Of a stretch of DNA of 64,000 bases, positions 56,995-64,000 are shown in pieces. A program made the position numbers and the translations under genes. The notes under the pieces are model-generated. The model was not told the origin of the DNA. It ran no database searches and was given only the letters and a program-made list of their open reading frames with translations. The stretch is from contig JBAOII010000035.1 of the NCBI GenBank assembly GCA_037045685.1, positions 310,001 through 374,000 on the forward strand, written 5' to 3'. How positions within the stretch are numbered: the first letter of the stretch is position 1; the number at the start of each line of letters is the position of its first letter. Source of the stretch: Competibacter_A sp037045685. Its GTDB lineage: Bacteria > Pseudomonadota > Gammaproteobacteria > Competibacterales > Competibacteraceae.

Positions 56995-57123
56995 CTTGCG
57001 GGGGCCAGCGTCAGCCACAAGGCTGCGATAACGATCCGACTGCTCGACATGGGGTCTCCGGGATTGGCTGATTCCGAGGGGCGATTTCGGTGGTTTGGCA
57101 ACGGGGGGGCGGAAGGGTTCAGC
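56995..57123. repeat. 129-bp direct repeat, copy 2
   Basis: Diverged copy of 56114-56242, about 12 differences and no indel. It still encodes the M16 signal peptide start (MSSSR...) but nothing downstream of codon 19. The HNH unit lies between the two copies. Confidence 0.9.
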
Positions 57124-57133
57124 TTCGTCTCGG

Positions 57134-57751
57134 TTACGGCTGGGCGGCCGTCACGGCACTTTTGCAGCGTTCCAGAATCATCCGCAACGTACCGAAGAGT
57201 TGATCCAGCTCATTAATATCGCAGCGCTGGTTATAGAGCGTGAAACGGTCCGCCTCCAGTTGCGCGAACTCCCAAATCTCGCCGTTGGAGACGATGCCGT
57301 AGAGCGGCAACTGCGGTGAGGCGTTGATCGTCTGGATGGCGTAAAGCTCCAGTCCGCATTGCGCCCAGCCGCCGGAAAAATCATCGCGCTTAGCTCCGAC
57401 GACCGCCACATAAGGCGTTTCCATGACGATGACGCCCAACTCGGATCGTTTGGCGATCAAGTAATCCGGTACGCCGGCCAGCGTTTCATTAGCCTGAATC
57501 GGCTGATGGCTCCACAGCGACAGCGTATCGGCGTAATCGCGCCAAGCGGCTTTCAGGATGGGATAAATCAGATTCTCGCAGATGGCGGCTTCGGAAACGT
57601 CATAGGGAATGTGTTGCAGGGTAAAGCGAATATCGTCCCGCAAGGTTTCCGGGGCCGGGTAAATCGTTGGCGTGGGAAAATCGGCTCGCAAAAAACGAAT
57701 GCGGTATTGTTTCAATACCTCCGCCAAGGTTTTGAATTGCTTGAACGTCAT
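57134..57751 (-). CDS. PD-(D/E)XK nuclease-fold protein with damaged motif
   Basis: 205 residues from ATG 57751, which has GGAG six bases before it. The longer in-frame starts (57763 and 57805) lack this. GVPDYLIAKR then PYVAVVGAKRDDFSGGWAQCGLELYA fits the PD ... (D/E)xK nuclease core found in restriction-related proteins, but the expected glutamate before AK is glycine (GGA at 57395-57397). One base change from GAA would give this, so catalysis is probably lost unless another acid substitutes. The stop comes 11 bases after repeat copy 2. The biological role is unknown. Confidence 0.65.
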   Translation of the reverse strand: MTFKQFKTLAEVLKQYRIRFLRADFPTPTIYPAPETLRDDIRFTLQHIPYDVSEAAICENLIYPILKAAWRDYADTLSLWSHQPIQANETLAGVPDYLIAKRSELGVIVMETPYVAVVGAKRDDFSGGWAQCGLELYAIQTINASPQLPLYGIVSNGEIWEFAQLEADRFTLYNQRCDINELDQLFGTLRMILERCKSAVTAAQP

Positions 57752-57816
57752 GCGCCGCTCCATCTGTTTTTGATTCGACCGGAGCGGGTTCTTCCCTGAA
57801 CCCACACCACTAATGG

Positions 57817-59133
57817 CTACTGCTCAAGGACGACTTCTTGGCCGCCTTCGACCTGAATTTCCAAAGGTACTCCACTGACTTCAAGTTTATAAGTACCTGG
57901 GGGCACAGTAATCGCTGTCCGATCCCTACCTACTGGCCAAGGATCGTGGGGATCGGGGAACACCCCTACTTCCTTGCCGGTCTGCTGCTCGTAAACAACA
58001 ATCCTGCTCGCGTGTTTTGGAATCTTGATGGTTCCTAAGGGTGGTTCGGTGGGTTGTGCGCCTCCTTTCACTTCAAGCCCTTCCCAGAAATAATCGCCAA
58101 ATCGAAGTTTGTAGGTACCGGCGGGCACGGTAAGCTCTGTCCGATCCCTACCTATTGGCCAAGGATCGTAGGGATCGGGGAACACCCCCACTTCCTTGCC
58201 GGTCTGCTGCTCGTAAACAACAATCCCGCTCGCGTGTTGTTTTGGAATCTTGATGGTTCCTAATAAACTACCCAAATTAACAACCTTCTTCTCCGGCGCG
58301 GGTGGCGGCGTTTGCGCGACGACGGGCGGCGGCGGGGGTAACTCGACCTTTTTCACCACTTCCTGCTTGACTTCGGTCAAGGCGTCCTTCAGTTGCTCGG
58401 CGTTGTGGGCGGTGAAGTAGCGGCCGTTGCCGGCCTTGGCGATGCACATCAGTTGCTGCTGCTCCTTTTCCGCCACGTCGAAGCCGACGACGTGGACCTT
58501 GAGCTTGACGCCTTGCTGCACCAGGCTCCCCACCGCCGCGCACGGGTCGCCCTTGCAGGTTTCCTCGCCGTCGCTGACCAGCACCACCGTGGTTTCTTGC
58601 TCGGCGGTCTTGAGCTGCTCGGCGGCCACTTGCAGGGCCTGGGTGATCGGGGTCATGCCCTTGGGGTCGATGGCCTGAATCCGCTGGATCAGCGCGGCCT
58701 TGTCGGCCTGGCCGACCGGGGCCATCACTTCGATGTCGTTGCAGTCGCCCTTGGTGTGGTGGCCGTAGACCTCCAGGCCCACCCGGATCGTCGCCGGCAA
58801 GTCGCGAAGCAGGTTGCTCATCACTTCCTTGGCGATGACGATCTTCTCCCGGTTGTCGATCTTGGCCTTCATGCTGCCGGAGGCGTCGAGGATGAACAGC
58901 ACGCCCGGCGCGTTCGCCGCGCCGCTCGCCGCCGCTTGGGTGGGCAAGGCGGTCACGTTGCTCGGATTGGCCGGGTCGATCTGCTGAGGCTTTTTCGCGG
59001 TCTCCGGCGGCGGCGATGAGGTGTAGTGCACCTGCCCCTTCTCGTCCGTCCACTTGTACAGATCGGCGGCGCTCGCCGAGGCCAGTAACCCCAAAGCGGC
59101 TAAGCCAGTCAAGACTACACGGTGCTGTTTCAT
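57817..59133 (-). CDS. Secreted von Willebrand factor A protein with duplicated C-terminal module
   Basis: 438 residues. A signal peptide (VVLTGLAALGLLASASA) and a DUF4124 module (DLYKWTDEKGQVHYTSSPP) precede a VWA domain (about 75-260). MIDAS is DASGS (D83, S85, S87), with T in KGMTPITQAL and D in LVSDGEE. A proline-rich linker leads to two copies of a module of about 65 residues (IKIPKHAS.IVVYEQQTGKEVGVFPDP.DPWP.GRDRT). It is a metal-dependent adhesion or scaffold protein of the periplasm or surface. The adjacent Ser/Thr kinase and peptidase genes suggest a sensing role, but that is speculative. Confidence 0.85.
   Translation of the reverse strand: MKQHRVVLTGLAALGLLASASAADLYKWTDEKGQVHYTSSPPPETAKKPQQIDPANPSNVTALPTQAAASGAANAPGVLFILDASGSMKAKIDNREKIVIAKEVMSNLLRDLPATIRVGLEVYGHHTKGDCNDIEVMAPVGQADKAALIQRIQAIDPKGMTPITQALQVAAEQLKTAEQETTVVLVSDGEETCKGDPCAAVGSLVQQGVKLKVHVVGFDVAEKEQQQLMCIAKAGNGRYFTAHNAEQLKDALTEVKQEVVKKVELPPPPPVVAQTPPPAPEKKVVNLGSLLGTIKIPKQHASGIVVYEQQTGKEVGVFPDPYDPWPIGRDRTELTVPAGTYKLRFGDYFWEGLEVKGGAQPTEPPLGTIKIPKHASRIVVYEQQTGKEVGVFPDPHDPWPVGRDRTAITVPPGTYKLEVSGVPLEIQVEGGQEVVLEQ
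57921..58037. repeat. Intragenic repeat, unit B of VWA gene
   Basis: 117 bases nearly identical to 58143-58262, with about 4 mismatches and one 3-base in-frame gap. It begins GATCCCTACCTACTGGCC. It encodes the second copy of the C-terminal module. Confidence 0.9.
58143..58262. repeat. Intragenic repeat, unit A of VWA gene
   Basis: 120-base partner of 57921-58037. High DNA identity points to recent duplication or gene conversion. The 3-base gap is Q in KQHAS. Confidence 0.9.
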
Positions 59134-59263
59134 GCTTTTCTCTCCTCTTTACGATCAACTTTGATACTGGATGAAAACAAGATGGGGGTCGTTGCGCTCC
59201 GTCCACCCAACATGGACCACTGAACAAACCTGAAAGAGTGTTGTTCAGCCGTTCTGGGACGAG

Positions 59264-59759
59264 TCACGGTCCTTGAATCACAATATAATCATGCGCTTGA
59301 TGGGGTGTGAACTCTGAGGGAGTTCTAATTTGGTCAAAGCTTGGGAAATACTCAAGGATGCCCATGAATGCTGAGTTTACGTCCCCCAAAAGGCCGCTCG
59401 TATAGGTCAGGCGAGAACCGCCCGGCCAAGGGTCGAGACAGAGGAATCTATTACCACCATACCCCACAATGATCAGGAAGTGGGTGAAACTACTGTCTCT
59501 TATGATGGGGAACGAGAAGCCATCAGTGTGGACGGCTCGCACGATAATGGCAGTTTTACTCATGAGTAATCTGCGGATTTCGATTACGCCAGATCGAACG
59601 ATATCCGGCTTCATTTTCAAGTCCGCCTTCTTACCGCTGATCGCCGGTTTGTAATATATATTGCGGAGAGATAATCCATACGCCTTACCAAAGGCTTTCA
59701 CAACGAAATTTTTAGCATGCGTCCCGCAGTCCATTCCTCTTATGCTCTCTTTGATTGGC
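59264..59759 (-). pseudogene. C39-like peptidase gene, 3' fragment (split by ISL3 element)
   Basis: This is the downstream fragment of a gene interrupted by the ISL3 element. It encodes QPIKESIRG then MDCGTHAKNFVVKAFG and runs to the stop at 59264. DCGTHA resembles the C39 peptidase cysteine motif (DCG..A). HFLIIVGYGGNRFLCLDPWPGG carries the His and Asp. Joined with 61096-61640 these become C193, H275 and D291 of a 346-residue protein. A truncated product could start at ATG 59734 but would lack the N-terminal half. The region is AT-rich and probably acquired by transfer. Confidence 0.75.
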
Positions 59760-59767
59760 TGATTTTT
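59760..59767. repeat. 8-bp target duplication, left
   Basis: TGATTTTT, identical to 61096-61103. Its 8-bp length is the norm for ISL3 insertions. Confidence 0.92.
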
Positions 59768-61095
59768 GGTTCTTCGAGGATTGTTGTGGAGTTAAGCGAA
59801 GCTGATCAGGACCCGTTGCTTAAAATTGACAAAATTCCGAAATCCGTAACCCATGCGTTTCACTGTCTTGATCGAATTGTTAATACCTTCAATGACGCTC
59901 GTGGTCACCCGATGCGCGAAGTAGTTTAAGACGTATTCTTTCCAATCATTCAGCATGTATAAAAAGGTATTCAGATATTTGTTATTCATTTCTCTGGCCG
60001 CTTCCATCCATTTTTTTAACTCGATTTCGCCTTGCTTTCGCGTCAGATTCCGATTGAAAATCGCACGAAACATCTCCTTGTGATCGTAAATCAACTTCAA
60101 TTCTGGAAACAGTAGAAAGGCCCGGTCGCGTTTCGTTGTCTGATCGGGGGTCAAGTTTTCGGCATTCTTCAGCAAGGCCCACTTGAGGCGCTTGAGTTCT
60201 TCGCGGTCTTTAAATTGGCGGCGCAAACTTTTCCGTTGACCGTCCACCGCTTTGTTGAGGTAGCCAAAAAAATGAAACCGATCAACGACCACGGTTGCAC
60301 GAGGAAATACCGCCCGGGCGGTATTGATAAAACCCGGCCACATGTCCGAGCAGAACACGTCGATCCCTTCGCACCACTCCGTCCCCTTGTTTTTGAAATA
60401 CCCAATCAATTTCGCTTGCTCGCGATATTCTAAAATATCAACGATTTCAATACGTTCTAAATCGACGATCACCGTGACATAGTCGCGATGTCCTTTTTTG
60501 ATCGCAAGCTCGTCCATGCCCACGGCTTTCACTTTCGAAAGCGGGCGCTCTTGCAGTTCTTGCCGCGCACCCCGTTGGCAAATATCGTTAACGGTTGACC
60601 AAACCAAATTTTCTTGAGCGCTGACCTTTTGGATCGTGCTGGCTTTGCAGCATTCGTACACGTAGCGCTCGTAACGACAAGTCATCGCGCGCTGGGGCGC
60701 AACAAAATTGAAACGCTCATTGAAACGACGATCACAGTCCGGACAATAAAACTGCCGCTGACTTAAATGCAAATATACTTCTTTTCCGGTGATCGGCAAA
60801 TCGCGAATTTGTCGCTCGTAGGTCTGATGCACAACCTGTCTCTTCTTCAAACAGTGCGGACAGAGCGTTTCTTCAAAAATAGAACTGCAATAAATATGGA
60901 GCGCTTGTTCTTGCCAATCAACTCGATCAACTCGAATTTCTTTAATCCCTAAAATCTGCTCAAACAATTCAGCTTCCGTCATTGGATTTTACTCTCCCAT
61001 CGTGCGGTATCCTGAACTTGATAACCGGTCAAAAAACTATGCGTCCTAAAATGATGCACTTCCGCGTTCGACTCCACATGAATCCTCGAAGAGCC
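59768..61095 (-). mobile_element. ISL3-family insertion sequence, 1328 bp
   Basis: The inverted repeats are GGTTCTTCGAGGATT (59768-59782) and its near-perfect inverse at 61081-61095, which differ at one base (GGT/GGC). The target duplication TGATTTTT flanks both ends. One complete transposase gene fills the element. It has split a C39-like peptidase gene. Confidence 0.95.
59792..60982 (-). CDS. ISL3-family transposase
   Basis: 396 residues, intact. The zinc finger (CPHCLKKRQVVHQTYERQIRDLP ... FYCPDCDRRF) precedes a helix-turn-helix region (STIQKVSAQENLVWSTVNDI). The DDE domain includes GMDELAIKKGH, DVFCSDMWPGFI, VVVDRFHFFGYLNKAVD and VIEGINNSIKTVKRMGYGF. Positions and order are as in the ISL3 family. 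With sound ends and target duplication, the element may still be active. Confidence 0.95.
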   Translation of the reverse strand: MTEAELFEQILGIKEIRVDRVDWQEQALHIYCSSIFEETLCPHCLKKRQVVHQTYERQIRDLPITGKEVYLHLSQRQFYCPDCDRRFNERFNFVAPQRAMTCRYERYVYECCKASTIQKVSAQENLVWSTVNDICQRGARQELQERPLSKVKAVGMDELAIKKGHRDYVTVIVDLERIEIVDILEYREQAKLIGYFKNKGTEWCEGIDVFCSDMWPGFINTARAVFPRATVVVDRFHFFGYLNKAVDGQRKSLRRQFKDREELKRLKWALLKNAENLTPDQTTKRDRAFLLFPELKLIYDHKEMFRAIFNRNLTRKQGEIELKKWMEAAREMNNKYLNTFLYMLNDWKEYVLNYFAHRVTTSVIEGINNSIKTVKRMGYGFRNFVNFKQRVLISFA

Positions 61096-61103
61096 TGATT
61101 TTT
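61096..61103. repeat. 8-bp target duplication, right
   Basis: TGATTTTT, the partner of 59760-59767. Confidence 0.92.
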
Positions 61104-61640
61104 TAGTGTCTTGTCCCAAATCTCCCGTCTAGCACCAAAGGGGATACTCGTATCATTATTTTCAGGCGCGAGAGCGCTTTGGTAAAGTAATTTTTTCTTG
61201 GGGTCCGCGCTGCGCCCGAGATCTGCGAACAGGTCAACGATCATCCCCTTGTGGTTGGTCACCTCACCGATACCTTTACTAAAAAATAATCTGGCTGTTT
61301 GAACTTGATCAACAGGCAAATCAGCCGGTGGCTGATTAGGCACACCCCGTAATTTGACTGCATCGTAAGCGAAGAGGATGCGTTTATATGACCCAGGCCA
61401 GTGGTCGGCTTCTGGTTCGGACCAGAGGCGCTTTTCCTTGGGTTTCTTGGTAAAGAATTCTTCCGACTGTTTCGGTATTTCGTCTAGCACGGATGGATCA
61501 AGTCTATCTAAAGTCAGCAATATTTCAAACATATTGAGACCGTTAAGTTCATTGACGGCCTTTTTCCAGGCACGTCCCGATGGCAAATTGTTAGCCGCAA
61601 TAATGGCATTTTCACATTGTACCTGCGCTGGGCTGCTCAT
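61096..61640 (-). pseudogene. C39-like peptidase gene, 5' fragment (split by ISL3 element)
   Basis: The upstream fragment of the interrupted gene starts at ATG 61640 (MSSPAQVQCENAIIAANNL) and runs in frame into the left edge of the IS, at DKTLKNQ. Its reading continues into IS sequence as ALRGFMWSRTRK before a stop. Removing the IS and one target copy joins 545 and 496 bases into 1041 bases, an open frame of 346 codons plus stop. The N-terminal half has no signal peptide that I can see and no recognised domain. Confidence 0.78.
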
Positions 61641-62012
61641 TGTATTGACTCCATGGCTGGGTTTGATTTCGTATCGATTCTCGGATGGTTTATAAAACGA
61701 GCTTCGCTACGCTCTACCCATTTTACGCGGGCTATCCTTGAATCATTCCGCGTAATTAGCAAGCAAAATGAATGCCACATCGACCAAAAAGACTCGATAG
61801 AGCCAAACCCGATAGATTGCGCCTCCTTTCACAGTGCAATTTTATAAAAGAGTAGCCAAAACCGGTTCAAAGTGAACTCATGCCTTTAAAAATAGAGGGC
61901 GTCAGATCAAATTGAACGTCACACAAAAAGCGATTAAAACCAAGCAAAGAAATCAGAATTAACGCTTTAATGTTTAGTCAACCCACCGAATCCGTGCGGG
62001 CGATGATTGCCG
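61641..62012. other. AT-rich spacer between split gene and kinase gene
   Basis: About 370 bases of low GC content between the 5' end of the C39-like gene and the stop of the kinase gene. No gene, RNA or convincing terminator was found. It presumably holds the promoter of the C39-like gene. Confidence 0.5.
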
Positions 62013-64000
62013 TTAACGGGCCACGATCCGGCCGCAGTCTGGTCGAACCAGAGTCACGCTCTGTGAAGAATAGTCCACCACCAGCGACCGGGTCGCGGGG
62101 TCGCGCCAACGATCAGCCTGTTGAAAGCTCAGCCGGACCTCATTGCCTTGCGCCTCCGCCTGCCAATCCTGAATTCGCACCTGGTTCTGCGGGCGTGCCC
62201 GGAATTTCTCCCGCAGCGCTTCCGCCCGCGAGTCCGAGCGCAGGTAACCCAACTCCCGCAGCTTGCCAAAATCCTGCGCTTCCAAGGCACGCTGATAGGC
62301 TTCCAGCCATTGCCGCACCTCGGTCTCGGAAGGCGGCGCCGGGGTGACCCACACCTCCCAGCTCGCGCCCGTGGCCTCGTCTCCGCTCGCCGCGACCCGA
62401 ACGGCGTGCTGGCCCGCCGTTTGCCCCGCAAAGCGCAACTGCCGCCCGTCTTCGGCTTGTCGTTGCCCGTCGATCCACCAGGCGTAGCGCCGGGGCGCGT
62501 CGTCGCTCACCGCAAAGGCTTGTGTTTCGCACGCCTTGAGCGCGATCCGGCCGGCCGGCGGCGTCACCGGCAAGGGCGGCGCGGATTTCGGCGCTTTGAC
62601 GGCGGCGACCGGTGTGCGGTTCGAGGCCGCGACCGCCACCGTCCACTGATGGGGGACCGTGCCGCCCTCGCCGTCCAGCGCTTCGACCCGGATGGTATGA
62701 GTCTGGCCGGCGGCACCCGCGCCGGGCTGGTAATGCCAAATCGGGCCGGTTGCCGCCTCCAGTCGATCATCGACCCACCACCGATACGTGAAGGAGGAAA
62801 CCGGTTCGTCTTCCACCACGGTCACGGCGAAGTCCTGACCTTGTCCCGCCGCCAGAGTCAGCGCGGTCGATTCGGGCGTCCAACTCCAGTGGGTCAATTG
62901 AGGTGGTCGAATCGTCGTCGGCGCGACCGGTTGGGCGGGCCGGTCTGGCGCCCGCATTTCGGAGGGCTTGACGGCGACGACTGCTGGGGTCGGCGCGACC
63001 GGCTGCGGCGCGGGGGGAGGGGGAGTCGCGGCGGCTTTGGCCGGTTCGCCCGATGGGGCCGGCCCGCCGGGTTTCGGCGAACCTTCCCCTGCTGGACTCG
63101 GGTGGAGTGGCGGTGGCAGTGGCGGTGCCGGGAAGGTCGAAGCCAGTCGCCGCTCGACAAAGCGGGTAATTTCGCCGCGCCAAGGCGATTCCCAGACCCA
63201 CGCCAGCGCCGCCAGCGCCGCCAGCAAGATGCCGCCCGTCGGCACGATCCACGCCCATTCGGCCCAGCGGGTTAACGGCACTTTGGCCAGCGCGTCGAGC
63301 AATTCCGCGACCGAACCGTAACGCCGGTCCCGATCTTTCGCGATGGCCTTGGCGACCAACCGCCGGAAGGCTTTGGGCACCGGCCGTTCGAACATCGGCT
63401 TGTAATCGCCGCGTTCGTAGAGTTGCTTGCCGATGATGGCCTCTTTGGACAGATCCGCAAAGAATCGGCGGCCAGCGACCATCTCGTATATTACCAGCCC
63501 CAGCGAGAAGAGATCGGCCCGTCCGTCCAGCGTTGCATCGCCGCGCAGTTGCTCGGGAGAACTGTAAACCAGCGTACCAACGAAATCGCCGGTGCGGGTA
63601 TAGTGGGTTTGCTGTTGATCCAGCAGCTTGGCGATCCCGAAGTCCAACACCACCACGCGGCCCGTGCCGTTTTCGAGCATGATGTTGTGGGGTTTGATGT
63701 CGCGATGGATGACCGGCGGCTGTTGGGCGTGGGCGTAGGCCAGCGCTTGGCCGATTTGGTCGCTGATCGCCAGCGCTCGGGGCAAGAGCAGCGAGCCTTC
63801 CTGGTGCAGAATTTCATGGAGGCTCCGCCCGTGAATGAATTCCATGACAAAGTAGGGGCGGCCTTGGTCCTGGTCGATGTCGAACACCTGGATGACGTGT
63901 CGATGCCGCAGCCGGGCCATGACGCGCGCTTCGTTATAAAACCGCCCCAAGATTCCGGTAGCGTTCTCCGCCTCGATCAGTTCGGGACGCAACATCTTGA
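62013..64000 (-). CDS. Membrane Ser/Thr protein kinase (PknB-like), 5' partial
   Basis: The frame is open to the end of the window and its last visible codon is AAG (63996-63998) before MLRPELIEAEN. This is the place of the ATP-binding VAIK lysine, so only the glycine loop lies outside. HRDIKPHNIM, LDFGIAKLL, GTLVYSSPEQLRGDATLDGRADLFSLGLVIYEM are the kinase core. A single membrane segment (IVPTGGILLAALAALAWVW) is followed by a proline-rich stretch and two repeats of about 90 residues with Y.WW.D(G/D).. motifs (WWVDDRLEA, WWIDGQRQA). The C-terminus is NTF2-like (EVRQWLEAYQRALEAQDFGKLRELGYL). It probably senses the envelope and signals inward. Confidence 0.9.
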   Translation of the reverse strand, partial: KMLRPELIEAENATGILGRFYNEARVMARLRHRHVIQVFDIDQDQGRPYFVMEFIHGRSLHEILHQEGSLLLPRALAISDQIGQALAYAHAQQPPVIHRDIKPHNIMLENGTGRVVVLDFGIAKLLDQQQTHYTRTGDFVGTLVYSSPEQLRGDATLDGRADLFSLGLVIYEMVAGRRFFADLSKEAIIGKQLYERGDYKPMFERPVPKAFRRLVAKAIAKDRDRRYGSVAELLDALAKVPLTRWAEWAWIVPTGGILLAALAALAWVWESPWRGEITRFVERRLASTFPAPPLPPPLHPSPAGEGSPKPGGPAPSGEPAKAAATPPPPAPQPVAPTPAVVAVKPSEMRAPDRPAQPVAPTTIRPPQLTHWSWTPESTALTLAAGQGQDFAVTVVEDEPVSSFTYRWWVDDRLEAATGPIWHYQPGAGAAGQTHTIRVEALDGEGGTVPHQWTVAVAASNRTPVAAVKAPKSAPPLPVTPPAGRIALKACETQAFAVSDDAPRRYAWWIDGQRQAEDGRQLRFAGQTAGQHAVRVAASGDEATGASWEVWVTPAPPSETEVRQWLEAYQRALEAQDFGKLRELGYLRSDSRAEALREKFRARPQNQVRIQDWQAEAQGNEVRLSFQQADRWRDPATRSLVVDYSSQSVTLVRPDCGRIVAR

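Overview
The window is GC-rich chromosomal DNA from a gammaproteobacterium. This is supported by the rRNA operon (16S, tRNA-Ile, tRNA-Ala, 23S, 5S), by a conserved rsmD/coaD/ferredoxin neighbourhood, and by erpA, ptsP, fieF, bfd and bfr. The many glycogen-type genes would suit a glycogen-accumulating lineage such as Competibacteraceae, but that is inference and no database was searched.

Layout. 1-13.9 kb is a surface-polysaccharide locus: glycosyltransferases, a methyltransferase-glycosyltransferase fusion, an NAD-dependent epimerase, membrane proteins, and two insertion sequences (an IS701-like transposase and a decayed IS5-type element). 14.3-15.1 kb holds bfd and bfr (iron storage). 15.3-21.0 kb is an alpha-glucan block: GH13, GT5 glycogen synthase and two GH57 enzymes, the first frameshifted. 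21.0-24.6 kb carries a TlpA-like thioredoxin, argC, erpA (behind an IscR-like operator) and tyrS. 24.6-30.1 kb is a complete rrn operon with promoter, boxA sites and terminator. 30.3-38.2 kb has two tandem TonB-dependent receptors (the first badly decayed), a YfiR-family protein and a hybrid histidine kinase, together a likely envelope-to-cytoplasm signalling module. 38.2-47.5 kb has a YihY membrane protein, a 1421-residue TIR-CHAT-STAND-TPR protein, a small heat-shock protein behind a sigma-32-type promoter, PtsP and a cation efflux pump. 47.6-56.2 kb has a REC-PAS-GGDEF-EAL-REC regulator, an M23 peptidase, the fdx/coaD/rsmD group and an M16 peptidase pair. 56.2-64 kb is accessory: an HNH endonuclease unit between 129-bp direct repeats, a nuclease-fold protein with a damaged motif, a von Willebrand A protein with a duplicated C-terminus, an AT-rich C39-like peptidase gene split by an ISL3 element, and a Ser/Thr kinase running off the end.

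The most interesting item is the TIR-CHAT-STAND-TPR protein, which puts two effector domains and one sensor architecture in a single chain. Next are the HNH unit with its flanking duplication and the split C39-like gene, whose reading frame is restored exactly when the IS is removed. Several otherwise intact genes carry single-base frameshifts at homopolymers or GC repeats. Either there is real decay or the assembly was not polished, so pseudogene calls here should be read with that in mind.
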